The notes: generated from the sequence alone by a model not told the origin. Counted from the stretch's first letter, positions 7,208 through 15,672 are shown. The stretch is DNA of 22,192 nucleotides from Candidatus Delongbacteria bacterium (GCA_016784425.1 JADHUQ010000013.1:1-22192), one strand, 5' to 3'. Numbers and translations are program-made.

Positions 7208-8056
7208 TTACCTGGCTGTGGTTGCCATAAAATCCCCCGCGTGGTATGAGCTGCGCACGAGGGGTGAAGCCTGCACCTGATGAAAACCGATCTTACGAGC
7301 GTAACCGGCATAGCGTTCAAATTCACTCGCAGTGACATAACGATTGACCGGCAGGTTCATATGCCCCGGCTGCAGGTACTGGCCGATTGTTACAAAACGG
7401 CAATCCACCTGTCTGAGATCATCCAGCAACGCGTAAACCTCTGCTTCCGTCTCACCCAATCCCAACATCATACCGGATTTTGTATAGAATCCACGCCGGG
7501 CAGCGCGGGATAACAGTTGTAACGACCGGGTGTAAACCGCCTGCGGCCGGACCAGCCGGTAAAGCGAAGGCACTGTTTCCACATTGTGATTCACTACAGT
7601 GGGAGCGGCCTGCAACAGCTGATCCAACGCCTCCCGGTTTCCCTGAAGATCGGGGATCAGTACTTCAGTGGTAACGGCCGGGGTGGTGGCCTGAACAGCA
7701 GCCAGAACGGCGGCGAAAGCGCTGGCACCACCATCCGGGAGATCATCCCGCGTGACGGAGGTGATCACGACATGTTGCAGATCCAGCGTTGCGACAGCGT
7801 TCGCTACCCGTCGCGCTTCGTCAGGATCTGGCGGTAAGGGATCACGTTGCGTGATGTTACAGAAGCGGCAACCACGCGTACAACTATCCCCCAGTATCAG
7901 GAAGGTAGCGGTCCCCTGGGACCAGCACTCATGCTTATTGGGGCAATGAGCCTCCTCGCAGACGGTGTGCAGCTGCTGCTGCCGGAGCAGCCTGCTCAAA
8001 CGGGTCACCCTGGAACCGGAGGGAATTCTTACTCTGGGTTTGTAGAGGGATGGCAT
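7208..8056 (-). CDS. lipA: Lipoyl synthase (radical SAM)
   Basis: LipA inserts two sulfurs into the octanoyl group on lipoyl-domain lysines. From the ATG at 8056 the protein has 282 residues, a normal length for short LipA. The auxiliary 4Fe-4S cluster motif CEEAHCPNKHEC gives C33, C38 and C44. The radical-SAM CxxxCxxC motif CTRGCRFC gives C59, C63 and C66. The RSSYHA motif near 268-273 supplies the serine ligand to the auxiliary cluster. The open frame runs upstream to 8188, but that extension overlaps lpd and lacks LipA features. No strong ribosome site precedes 8056. It starts 49 nt after lpd on the same strand, an operon making and using lipoate. No lipB is in view. Confidence 0.96.
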   Translation of the reverse strand: MPSLYKPRVRIPSGSRVTRLSRLLRQQQLHTVCEEAHCPNKHECWSQGTATFLILGDSCTRGCRFCNITQRDPLPPDPDEARRVANAVATLDLQHVVITSVTRDDLPDGGASAFAAVLAAVQATTPAVTTEVLIPDLQGNREALDQLLQAAPTVVNHNVETVPSLYRLVRPQAVYTRSLQLLSRAARRGFYTKSGMMLGLGETEAEVYALLDDLRQVDCRFVTIGQYLQPGHMNLPVNRYVTASEFERYAGYARKIGFHQVQASPLVRSSYHAGDFMATTAR

Positions 8057-8105
8057 TGTTTTCTGTGGTTGAAATTGAAACTCAAAGGGTTGCCAACAGC
8101 GAATC

Positions 8106-9491
8106 CTATAAGTGAATACTCTGGCCGAAAGCGGCTCCGACAGCTTCATGACAACTTTCCGCCAGCGTGGGGTGCCCGTGGATGGCACTGAGCAGAATAG
8201 TACAGTCAGGATCCCCCTGCATAGTAATCACAAACTCGTGGATCAGCTCAGAGGCGTTCTCCCCCACGATGTGGGCACCCAGCAGATTTCCGGTAACCGC
8301 ATCATGGATCGTCTTGACGAAACCGGTGGTGGCGCCTGAGGTCTGGGCGCGACCGGACGCTGCGAAGGGGAATTTGCCAACTTTCACTTCAAATCCATCA
8401 CCCTGGGCCTGCTCTTCGGTCATACCGATCCAGGCGTATTCAGGGGTTGTATAGATAGTCGCCGGAAACAGGTCGCGGCGAAAACCACCAGATTTTCCCG
8501 CCAGGTGCAGGACGGCATTAACCCCCTCGGCACTTGCCGTATGCGCCAGTCCGGGCGCTCCCTTCACATCACCGATCGCATAAATATGTGATACATTTGT
8601 TCGCAGATTCTCATCGACCGGGATAATAGGTCCGGCACTCTCAACTCCTGCCAGTTCCAGTTGCAGATCAGCGAAATTGCCACGAAAACCGGTGGCCAGC
8701 AGCATTTTGTCAGCTGTAACTTTTTGAAGCTGTTCGCGGTGATTAAAACTACAGCTCACTAAACCGTCACCGATTTTAATCTGCTCAACCTGGGTGCCGG
8801 TCTGGATCTTAACACCCAGTTTGCGCAGCGAGAGTGCCAGCAGGCGTGATGCTTCCGGATCGGTACCGGGTGCGATACGATCCAGCATTTCAAACAGGGT
8901 TACCTCCGTACCAAAGGTGGCATAGAAGGTGGCAAACTCCAGGCCGATGGGACCACCACCGATGATGATCAGCGAGGTCGGGAGCTGCTCCGGGATGAGC
9001 GCTTCACGATAGCTGATGACGGTTTCACCATTGAAACGGGCGAAGGGGAAGTCCACAGGTTGCGCACCGCTGGCAATGATAATATTGGTCGCTTCGAGGG
9101 CAGTCTGCTGATCGGCGTTCTGGACCAGTAATGTGTTGGGTCCTGTAAAAACAGCACTGCCCTGAATTAACTCGATACTGTTTTTCTTGAAGAGAAAGCC
9201 GACACCACGGGTCAACCGTTGAGAAATTTCCCGACTGCGCTGGACAATTGCCGCCAGATCGAAGCCAACATTCTCCGCCTGCAAGCCCCACTCATCCGCA
9301 TGCTGAATCTTGCGATAGAGAGCGGCGCTGTTCAGCAGCGCTTTGGTGGGGATGCAGCCCCAATTAAGACAGACCCCCCCGGGGGATTCGCGTTCGATGA
9401 CAGCGATACTCAAGCCCAACTGCGCGGCTTTGATGGCGGCGACATAGCCACCGGGACCGGCACCAATAACAATCAGATCATATTTCTGCAT
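8106..9491 (-). CDS. lpd: Dihydrolipoyl dehydrogenase (E3)
   Basis: A flavoprotein that reoxidises dihydrolipoamide of 2-oxoacid dehydrogenase complexes or the glycine cleavage system with NAD+. The 461-residue protein starts at the ATG at 9491, with GGGAG just upstream; the frame extends to 9569 but that part is not conserved. Seen: the FAD-binding GAGPGG at 10-15, redox-active disulfide GGVCLNWGCIPTK with C41 and C46, the NAD-binding GGGPIGLEF motif, the second FAD motif ending in YAIGDV, and the catalytic His-Glu pair in HGHPTLAES (H440, E445). It is transcribed ahead of lipA. No E1 or E2 genes are in the window, so which complex it serves cannot be told. Confidence 0.97.
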   Translation of the reverse strand: MQKYDLIVIGAGPGGYVAAIKAAQLGLSIAVIERESPGGVCLNWGCIPTKALLNSAALYRKIQHADEWGLQAENVGFDLAAIVQRSREISQRLTRGVGFLFKKNSIELIQGSAVFTGPNTLLVQNADQQTALEATNIIIASGAQPVDFPFARFNGETVISYREALIPEQLPTSLIIIGGGPIGLEFATFYATFGTEVTLFEMLDRIAPGTDPEASRLLALSLRKLGVKIQTGTQVEQIKIGDGLVSCSFNHREQLQKVTADKMLLATGFRGNFADLQLELAGVESAGPIIPVDENLRTNVSHIYAIGDVKGAPGLAHTASAEGVNAVLHLAGKSGGFRRDLFPATIYTTPEYAWIGMTEEQAQGDGFEVKVGKFPFAASGRAQTSGATTGFVKTIHDAVTGNLLGAHIVGENASELIHEFVITMQGDPDCTILLSAIHGHPTLAESCHEAVGAAFGQSIHL

Positions 9492-9610
9492 CCTGAGATC
9501 TCCCTGCCCTGTGCTGTATTTGTGCGTCCGAACGGGCTGACCAAAAGCCAAAAAGATGATACAGCGCATTCAGAAATACAAAGGGTAAAGCTGGAGAATT
9601 GACACTTTCA

Positions 9611-9643
9611 TATAATAAAAAAGCCCGACCAGCGGCCGGGCTT
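9611..9643 (-). terminator. Rho-independent terminator of the cytochrome/rhodanese cluster
   Basis: Read on the minus strand, a hairpin with AAGCCCG/CGGGCTT arms (9643-9637 and 9627-9621), plus two further inner C-G pairs, is followed by six T and an AT-rich tail. It lies 20 nt past the stop of the 4-heme cytochrome gene. Confidence 0.9.
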
Positions 9644-9663
9644 AATATCTCTGTCGCCAGGTG

Positions 9664-10239
9664 TTACTCGCCGGCTGTTGGTGGATAAGGATGGCTGACC
9701 TCTACAACACGCTCAGCAAAGGCAAAAGGCTTGTGGGTAGGACTCTGCTCATTATGGCATTGCAGACAGGTGGCTTCATCCGGGTGCCACAGCATCCCGA
9801 CAGAAGCTTCTTCGATTTCACCGGCCAGAATTCCCTGCATTACCTTGGTGCTCTTGTACTCGGAACCGGCTTGATGACAGGCTTCGCAGCTCACGGAAGC
9901 CAGCCCCTCATTGCGTTTGACATCTTTGGGATCGGTCAGTTCACCCAGGACATAACCACCCTTGCCCCAACCTGTCACATGACAGGAAAGACATTCAGGA
10001 GCTTCCCAGGCGGCCTGCGCCAGTCCCAGCTCAGCAACGATAGCTGCGGATTGCTCGTTGTGCAATGTTTCCAGCGAGTGGGCGTGGGCGGTTGCTTCCC
10101 ACTTTGTATACTGGGCGCCCTTCTCTTCTTTTTTGTGGCACATTTTGCACTTCTGTCCACCTATGTAATCCGCGGCGATCAGGCCGCTACTGAAGGTCAG
10201 CAGCAAAGCCATACTCAGTATGATTTTTCCTTTTTTCAA
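9664..10239 (-). CDS. Periplasmic tetraheme c-type cytochrome
   Basis: A 191-residue protein with a signal peptide (about 1-22, cleaved near IAA) and four CxxCH heme sites: CKMCH at 31-35, CLSCH at 83-87, CEACH at 118-122 and CLQCH at 158-162. The opening after the signal, YIGGQKCKMCH, is typical of the cytochrome c554-like family. The start is a TTG at 10239 with GAGAGGAG upstream; no ATG gives a signal peptide. As last gene of the cluster (50 nt after the 12-heme gene, followed by a strong terminator) it probably carries electrons between the inner membrane and the outer-membrane conduit. That role is inferred from context. Histidines at 52, 54 and 60 could serve as distal ligands. Confidence 0.9.
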   Translation of the reverse strand: MKKGKIILSMALLLTFSSGLIAADYIGGQKCKMCHKKEEKGAQYTKWEATAHAHSLETLHNEQSAAIVAELGLAQAAWEAPECLSCHVTGWGKGGYVLGELTDPKDVKRNEGLASVSCEACHQAGSEYKSTKVMQGILAGEIEEASVGMLWHPDEATCLQCHNEQSPTHKPFAFAERVVEVSHPYPPTAGE

Positions 10240-10289
10240 AGCAACTCCTCTCTTTCAACAGGTTCTAAATCCAAACTATGGGTTTCTGC

Positions 10290-11138
10290 TCAATGACACT
10301 CGTCACAGGATTCTGCTTCGTCACCATGACACAACAGGCAGTAGGCGGGATCGATCAGCGCCTCTGCTCCATGCACTCCATTCAGATAGTCGATGTCAAG
10401 ATGCCAGAGCGGCTGGATGACATTTGCGTTGTGACACTCCCGGCAGGAAGTGTTGTCAGTGTGACAAAGCGAACAGTCAGTATCCCGCATCTGATAATCC
10501 AGACCATGGGTCAGGAGATGATTCTCGTCGTGAAAAAGAATCTCACCTGCAGTGCCGGTATGACAGTCTTCACATTGGTCCACGCTGTGACACATGTCGC
10601 AACGATCCTGCTCGACAGCGGCATGCATTTTCACCCAGTCGGGGCCATGGTCCAATGGCAACAGGCTTTCCTGTGCGTTGTGGCACAGCTGGCAACCCTC
10701 AATGGTCAGCGGAGTGGAGTGGCATTCCATGCAGAGAGACATCTGCGGCAGGTGCCGACTGGTGGACTCCATACTGGCGGTGACACCGCCGTGGCACTGT
10801 TCGCAGGTAACATCAGCTACATGTGCCGCGTGGCTAAATTTGGGCAGATATGCTGAAATGCGTGGTGCCGGTTGCGGATCATCCAGATCGAGATGGCACT
10901 GTGCGCAATCATCACCGGCAGTATCACCATCATGACAACTCAGGCAGATATCCATCTCTGGCAGGAGGTTGTCCAGACCGGTGCTGCTGTCATCTACACC
11001 ACTATGGCACTGGTCACATGCCACACCTACATCCTCGACATGAAAACCATGTGGAAAGATAACATTCATCTCCACGCCAGCAAACAAAAGAAGAGGAAAC
11101 AGCAACAGGTAAAGTGCAGGTAAGAGGCGCTGTCTCAT
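10290..11138 (-). CDS. Exported dodecaheme c-type cytochrome
   Basis: A 282-residue protein with an N-terminal signal (about 1-20) and twelve canonical CxxCH sites, beginning at residues 41, 65, 78, 112, 136, 149, 180, 189, 222, 232, 267 and 278. The last one, CDECH, ends the protein. Residues 28-82 and 101-153 are clearly related triheme units (H-x-x-H-V, CxQCH, a short linker, LP-M, CxxCH, CxxCH), showing internal duplication. Heme density of about one per 22 residues suggests a molecular wire. The ATG has GGAGG upstream and overlaps the beta-barrel stop by ATGA, so the two are translationally coupled. It could sit in the periplasm or thread the barrel, as MtrA-type cytochromes do; the pairing is inferred. 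Confidence 0.93.
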   Translation of the reverse strand: MRQRLLPALYLLLFPLLLFAGVEMNVIFPHGFHVEDVGVACDQCHSGVDDSSTGLDNLLPEMDICLSCHDGDTAGDDCAQCHLDLDDPQPAPRISAYLPKFSHAAHVADVTCEQCHGGVTASMESTSRHLPQMSLCMECHSTPLTIEGCQLCHNAQESLLPLDHGPDWVKMHAAVEQDRCDMCHSVDQCEDCHTGTAGEILFHDENHLLTHGLDYQMRDTDCSLCHTDNTSCRECHNANVIQPLWHLDIDYLNGVHGAEALIDPAYCLLCHGDEAESCDECH

Positions 11139-12364
11139 AACTGGCCTCCAAAATTATAGCGCAGCGTCATAGCGCCACGGAGTGAATTCTCCCACGCCGC
11201 ATTGCGGGTGTGATACACATTCCAGCCCAGGTGCAACTGACGCCAGTTCCAATCGATACCAAGGCGGCTTCCGAAAACCAGCTCACTGGCACGGCTGGTT
11301 CCCTCCTCCTCGCTGGCAAAATCGCTGGTAGAATCATACTCCAGCATATTGAATCCACCGCTCAGTCGCAAGCCAGAGCCAAAGCGATGCGCCAAGGCTG
11401 CTGTTGCCTGCCAGCGGTTGATATCGGGTCCGGTGGTGAACAGAGCGCCAACATCCAGCCAGCGCCAACCCACCGTCAGTCTGGTGTTGAACCACTCCTG
11501 CTCTGAAGTAATAGTGGTCAACTGGGATGCCTGCAGACGCCAATCATTGGTGGCTCGGTAAAGCAGCGACAGCCGCAGAGCGTCATGCATCGCGGGTAGA
11601 ATTTCCATGGCTCCGGGAACAACTACCATGGTGGGTGAGGTCAGCCGGTAGCGAGCCGACAGCAGCAGGTTCTGGTTAAAACTGCGTGCCAGGTAAAGAT
11701 TGCAGTCACCCAGACGCTGATCAGTCAGGTTGTAAAGGTAGAGTCCCCTCAACCGGATGCCCTGAAATGTGGGAGGTATCAGCTCCAGACCGGACATGTT
11801 AGCGCTATACTCGGCCGCATCCCAGATCCCCAGCAGGGAATAACCGAAACCATACTGCCTGCCGCTGAAGCGTGCACTCACCAGTAGATCCTCACTTTCG
11901 TAAGAGAAGTCGCCAGGTAACGGCACTTTGTATCCACCGGTCAGACGCAAACTGTACCTTTGACCAAGTTGTCGCTTCAGGTCAATACCATCCAGTTTGA
12001 GCGGTAAAGCCAGCTGAAAAAGGGACAAGCGGCCTGCTTCCACCCGCCAGCCGCTGTCGATGCTCTGCCAGCGGAGGGAAGCCTGCAGCAGCGCAAAGCT
12101 GTTGAGGTCATCCCCGGTCGAAGTACCCAGCGCATAACGCCCTCTGGATTTTAACTGGAGTTGTGGTGAGAAACGGAGTCGCAGTGACGCGCTTTCAAAA
12201 AGACGCAGCACCGGTGCATCCACACCCGCCAGGTTTTCAGTCTCCAGTTTATCGGTTGAACCAAGAGTGTGATACAAACCGGTGGAGAGATACCCGTCAT
12301 ACTGCTGTGCTGCGGCCGGCAATATAATCAAAAGCAGTAACAACGGGGCTATTAGTGTTTTCAT
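11135..12364 (-). CDS. Outer-membrane beta-barrel protein, candidate conduit porin
   Basis: A 409-residue protein with a signal peptide ending near LPAAA (about residue 19). The rest consists of alternating amphipathic strands rich in Tyr, Arg, Trp and Leu, separated by short polar turns, and it ends with a strand of the type LRYNFGGQL. There are no long hydrophobic helices and no heme motif. I do not recognise a named family. It overlaps the 12-heme cytochrome gene by four bases and follows the rhodanese lipoprotein gene, which suggests a barrel holding or feeding the cytochromes, comparable in role to MtrB or ExtI. The ATG at 12364 has AAAGGTGA upstream. A substrate porin is an alternative. 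Confidence 0.82.
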   Translation of the reverse strand: MKTLIAPLLLLLIILPAAAQQYDGYLSTGLYHTLGSTDKLETENLAGVDAPVLRLFESASLRLRFSPQLQLKSRGRYALGTSTGDDLNSFALLQASLRWQSIDSGWRVEAGRLSLFQLALPLKLDGIDLKRQLGQRYSLRLTGGYKVPLPGDFSYESEDLLVSARFSGRQYGFGYSLLGIWDAAEYSANMSGLELIPPTFQGIRLRGLYLYNLTDQRLGDCNLYLARSFNQNLLLSARYRLTSPTMVVVPGAMEILPAMHDALRLSLLYRATNDWRLQASQLTTITSEQEWFNTRLTVGWRWLDVGALFTTGPDINRWQATAALAHRFGSGLRLSGGFNMLEYDSTSDFASEEEGTSRASELVFGSRLGIDWNWRQLHLGWNVYHTRNAAWENSLRGAMTLRYNFGGQL

Positions 12365-12422
12365 CGCTCACCTTTCAGAAAGAGACTGAATTGGAACGCG
12401 ATCGGATGACAGGAACAAAACA

Positions 12423-12451
12423 GGTGTGCTCCGATCGCACCGGAGCACACC
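12423..12451 (-). terminator. Hairpin with T-rich tail between rhodanese and beta-barrel genes
   Basis: A perfect 11-bp stem (GGTGTGCTCCG at 12423-12433, CGGAGCACACC at 12441-12451) with a 7-nt loop, followed on the minus strand by TGTTTTGTT. It lies 16 nt past the rhodanese stop and 58 nt before the barrel start. It may be a partial terminator or an mRNA-stabilising structure that sets a higher level of the lipoprotein. Confidence 0.7.
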
Positions 12452-12466
12452 CTTTACATTAGAGAT

Positions 12467-14353
12467 TTACCAGGGCAAAGGCCACTTGTGACTGGTTAAT
12501 TCATCGAAGATCATGGCATTAGTACCAAACTTGAGATCGGCAATATCGTAACCGAGCACAGTCAGGTAGGCTGCCACTGCGGCACCGGTCTGTCCGGTCC
12601 AACAATAGATCACATTCTCCATATCGGGGGAGAAAGCGGAAAGATTCTCAGCCATAGTCAGGGTGGCGGGGGTAACCTGCAGGGCGCCGGCGATATGACC
12701 ATAGTTGTCATAATCGGTCAGAGCCCAGTAGTTGGCAATATTATAGGAGGTCGGATCAGCCATCACTGTGGCGGCGGTGATACCGACAAAACCCATTTCA
12801 ATGGCATCACCAACCTTGAGGGCAAGGATATCCGCGCCATTAGCAAATCCGGTGGTCAGGGTCGGGTAGCCATAAGTTGGCAGCGCCGGTGCCGGGTCGT
12901 GGGACCAGTTGGGATCGGCGGCATAGTCGTTGGAAACATTACCGGTCCAACGGTCATGTTCCGCAGCAACGATACTCATACCCCACTTCATCGAATAAGC
13001 CTCGTAACCTAACAGACGTAGCAACATATGCGTGTAGGCGGCAGAATGCCCACTATAGCAGATAACCAGGATCGGACCGGTCTGGCCGTCGACCGCACTC
13101 AACATGGTTGTCAGGCTGGCATTAACCGCGTTGGGGAGGTGGTCGAGATCGTATTCATTGTTGACATCATTGAAATCGTTGGCAGAACGAATATCCAACA
13201 GGAAGTAATCGTTCTCAATACCGGCATAGTAATCGACAATCCAACCGGTCATATCGTTGACCCAGTTGTCACCACCCTCAAGGTGCTCAATCAGAATTTC
13301 AAACTCTGTCTGCTGTGGTACAGTTTCCACATAAGCGAGATTCGGTACAGTTGTCGCGTCCCAGACATGGCCGGTGAGTTGATCGTGGACCATGGCATTG
13401 ACACCAAACTTTACATCAACGGCATCATAGCCGAGCAGGTTCAGAAAGAAGGTCGTCTGGCTGCCGTGCTGACCGGTCCAACAATAGACGGCAATAGTCT
13501 GGTCGGTAGGCAGGGTGTAAATATCCTCGGCAGTCTGCAGGCTCAGGTTGGGTGTGTACTGGTAGGCTCCATCGATATGACCTGCCGGGCAGGCACCCAG
13601 TCCGAGATAGTCATCTTCGCTGAAGTAGTTAACGATGAAATAGTCATCCGGATTGTCGATGACTGTAGTTGCGCTGACACCGGCAAAACCGGTGGTCAGG
13701 ACCGCATCAACCTGCTCAGCCAGAATAGCTTCACCGGTTTCAAGAGTAGTGTTGATTACAGGGGAACTACCGTCAGCGGGTAAGGCAGGAGCGGCGTCAG
13801 TTACAAAGCTGCCGCCATGCGCGGAACCGATATTGCCAGACATCAGGTCAAAATCGGTGTGCCATCCGCTCATGCCGAAGCCGAGAGAATAAGCCTCATA
13901 GCCCATCAGGTTGAGGGCTGCAACTGCGTAGCCGGCGTCATGACCGGTATAACAGGTTACCAGGATCGGACCGGTGACGCTGTTATCAGCACAATAGGTG
14001 ACTACATCGGCTGTAGCTACATTAACAGCCCCTTCGATATGTCCCTCATCAAAATCCAGCACACCATTGGACCCCTGAGTACCGGGACCGTATTTATCTG
14101 CTGTCCGTACATCCAGAATGGTGTAGTAGTCGGGATCAGTTTGCAGGTTGGTGTTTACAGTAACGGCACTGACCACCCTGGGGGCGTTGGCGGTCAGGTA
14201 GTTGCCACCGGCAGCTTCCAGGTAATCGATCAGCAGCTGAAAGTTGGCGTTGATATCAGGTTCGTCGTTCTTATCGTCATCCTTGGCACAACCGGTGAAA
14301 ACCGATAATACCAGCATGATTACGAGTGAGATGTTCCAGAACTTCTTCATCAT
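12467..14353 (-). CDS. Lipoprotein with four tandem rhodanese domains
   Basis: A 628-residue protein with a lipoprotein signal (VFTGC, C22) followed by an acidic linker, so it is membrane-anchored in the periplasm or at the outer membrane. Four rhodanese-like domains each keep a predicted catalytic cysteine: CYTGHD (C134), CWTGQH (C291), CYSGHS (C432) and CWTGQT (C584). Domains 1 and 3 share CY-x-GH loops and LDVR/LDIR strands; domains 2 and 4 share CWTGQ loops, an NYF/NYW strand and the ending KFG-x-NAM. The gene therefore looks like a duplicated two-domain unit. Rhodanese domains carry persulfide sulfur; selenium transfer is also known in the family. ATGATG start with AGAGGA upstream. Neighbours are heme lipoprotein (upstream) and barrel (downstream). 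Function in electron conduit or sulfur handling is inferred. Confidence 0.93.
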   Translation of the reverse strand: MMKKFWNISLVIMLVLSVFTGCAKDDDKNDEPDINANFQLLIDYLEAAGGNYLTANAPRVVSAVTVNTNLQTDPDYYTILDVRTADKYGPGTQGSNGVLDFDEGHIEGAVNVATADVVTYCADNSVTGPILVTCYTGHDAGYAVAALNLMGYEAYSLGFGMSGWHTDFDLMSGNIGSAHGGSFVTDAAPALPADGSSPVINTTLETGEAILAEQVDAVLTTGFAGVSATTVIDNPDDYFIVNYFSEDDYLGLGACPAGHIDGAYQYTPNLSLQTAEDIYTLPTDQTIAVYCWTGQHGSQTTFFLNLLGYDAVDVKFGVNAMVHDQLTGHVWDATTVPNLAYVETVPQQTEFEILIEHLEGGDNWVNDMTGWIVDYYAGIENDYFLLDIRSANDFNDVNNEYDLDHLPNAVNASLTTMLSAVDGQTGPILVICYSGHSAAYTHMLLRLLGYEAYSMKWGMSIVAAEHDRWTGNVSNDYAADPNWSHDPAPALPTYGYPTLTTGFANGADILALKVGDAIEMGFVGITAATVMADPTSYNIANYWALTDYDNYGHIAGALQVTPATLTMAENLSAFSPDMENVIYCWTGQTGAAVAAYLTVLGYDIADLKFGTNAMIFDELTSHKWPLPW

Positions 14354-14397
14354 AATGATTCCTCTGTTAAGGTGTATACCTGTTGATATTTGAAAGG

Positions 14398-15660
14398 TTA
14401 ATCGGTGATCCAGCCGGAGGGAACGACATCGTCAACGATTACGTTCCAGTTGGCGCTTGGATCATCTGCGTAGTGGGGATCTGCCAGGTCGACATGGGTG
14501 AGAAACAGCTCCCGGTTTTCCACCAGTGGTTCACCGCTGAGGTGATTGTAGGGGTGACAGAAAGTGAAACAGGTCTCAGTGGTAGGTTCCGTGTCCGGTC
14601 CATCAACACTACCGGCAGTCTGACGCGTCCAGCGCTGTATGTTATGCGGTGTCGCGTACTTCCAATTGGGGATGTCGTCGTAAGCGGTAAGCTCCAGCAA
14701 CCCCCAGGGTGCGTAGGTGTCACGGGTTACCGGGACATGACGTACAACGACATACTTCCCCCTGTCATTCTGAGCATCGTTGATATTGTAACCAATCTTG
14801 AAGGCTGTATAAGGATTACGTTCGTGATACTCTTCATCGGTGGTCCAGACGCCCGCCGTATGGCAGGCATCGCAATTATTGTACTCCTGGGCATGGCAGA
14901 CAAAACAGTCGTGCCGTTTATCCGGTGATATCGGGGGATTGCCGGAGAAGACCTCACCGGGCCAGTGCTTCAGATGGTAAATATTGTAGTAGCCCTGCAG
15001 ATGACACTGGGTGCAGGTCACAGATTCATCACCATGATCATAGCGCCCGTTCCGGGTGGAGGCGTCCGCATGCATCTCGTCACCAACATGACAGACAAAG
15101 GTGCAGGACCAGCCGGCGCTGCTATGAGCGTCACGCCGGACACCCTGGATCTGTCCTTCATAATCAACCGCTACACGGCTGCCGTGACAGGCTTCACAGT
15201 TATCCTCGCGGTCGGGTGTTTTATAGAAGATATGGTTGTCAACCAGTCCCCCACCGACGGAGTTGGGGCGGCTGATATGGCAATCGCCACAGGTGGCATG
15301 ACAGGAGGTGCATTCGCCATTAAAAGAATTCTGCAGGTCAGTTGGACAGGAGGCAAAATCGGCATAACCGGCACGGTCAGCCAGCTGTTGGCGCTCACCC
15401 CAGAGATTCAGATGCATACTACCCGCATAGCTGCTGGCGAGAGCAGGATGACACTCACTGTTACCGCAACCGGTAACAGGATCCTCAGAGGGATCAGCCA
15501 GAAAATCGGCACCATGTGCATCGTTCAGGGTGGAAGCAGCGGGATCACCGCCGTGACAGTTGGCACAACCGATAGCACCGTGATTTACATCCAGCTCAGA
15601 GAAGTCGTCGAGGCTGCCGAGATTGATATATTTCAAACGCCAGGGAGGCACCGCCTCCAC
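14398..15660 (-). CDS. Multiheme c-type cytochrome, main part downstream of an in-frame TGA
   Basis: This 420-residue frame carries ten further possible heme sites. Canonical: CANCH (32), CTSCH (117), CGDCH (124), CEACH (155), CTQCH (216), CFVCH (252), CDACH (263). Non-canonical: CGNSECH (65, CX4CH), CTFVCH (186) and CFTFCH (364), both CX3CH. It has no signal peptide of its own. It lies in exactly the same frame as the upstream lipoprotein piece 15670-15951, separated only by TGA-GGT-GGC-GAA, so the two halves are one protein of 517 positions if the TGA is read through. A GTG at 15660 with GAGGTG 5 nt upstream could allow re-initiation, but the product would not be exported and so would not receive heme. 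It precedes the four-rhodanese gene by 44 nt. Confidence 0.88.
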   Translation of the reverse strand: MEAVPPWRLKYINLGSLDDFSELDVNHGAIGCANCHGGDPAASTLNDAHGADFLADPSEDPVTGCGNSECHPALASSYAGSMHLNLWGERQQLADRAGYADFASCPTDLQNSFNGECTSCHATCGDCHISRPNSVGGGLVDNHIFYKTPDREDNCEACHGSRVAVDYEGQIQGVRRDAHSSAGWSCTFVCHVGDEMHADASTRNGRYDHGDESVTCTQCHLQGYYNIYHLKHWPGEVFSGNPPISPDKRHDCFVCHAQEYNNCDACHTAGVWTTDEEYHERNPYTAFKIGYNINDAQNDRGKYVVVRHVPVTRDTYAPWGLLELTAYDDIPNWKYATPHNIQRWTRQTAGSVDGPDTEPTTETCFTFCHPYNHLSGEPLVENRELFLTHVDLADPHYADDPSANWNVIVDDVVPSGWITD

Positions 15661-15672
15661 TTCGCCACCTCA
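15644..15672 (-). promoter_or_regulatory. In-frame TGA with downstream SECIS-like hairpin
   Basis: The TGA is at 15672-15670. Starting 11 nt after it, GGAGGC (15658-15653) pairs perfectly with GCCTCC (15649-15644) around a GGT loop, which opens 17 nt after the TGA. Stem length, loop starting with G and spacing fall within commonly used limits for bacterial SECIS elements. A GC-rich glycine-coding region can form such a hairpin by chance. Confidence 0.3.

Noticed and set aside
7208..8188. Longer LipA starting at 8188
   Set aside because: The extension overlaps the end of lpd and has no LipA similarity.
13028..13783. A 251-codon plus-strand frame opposite the rhodanese gene
   Set aside because: It lies opposite four clearly conserved rhodanese domains and shows no domain of its own.
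15670..15672. Alternative genetic code in which TGA encodes Gly (as in SR1/Gracilibacteria)
   Set aside because: Several well-defined genes here end in TGA at tightly coupled stop/start junctions, so TGA is an ordinary stop.
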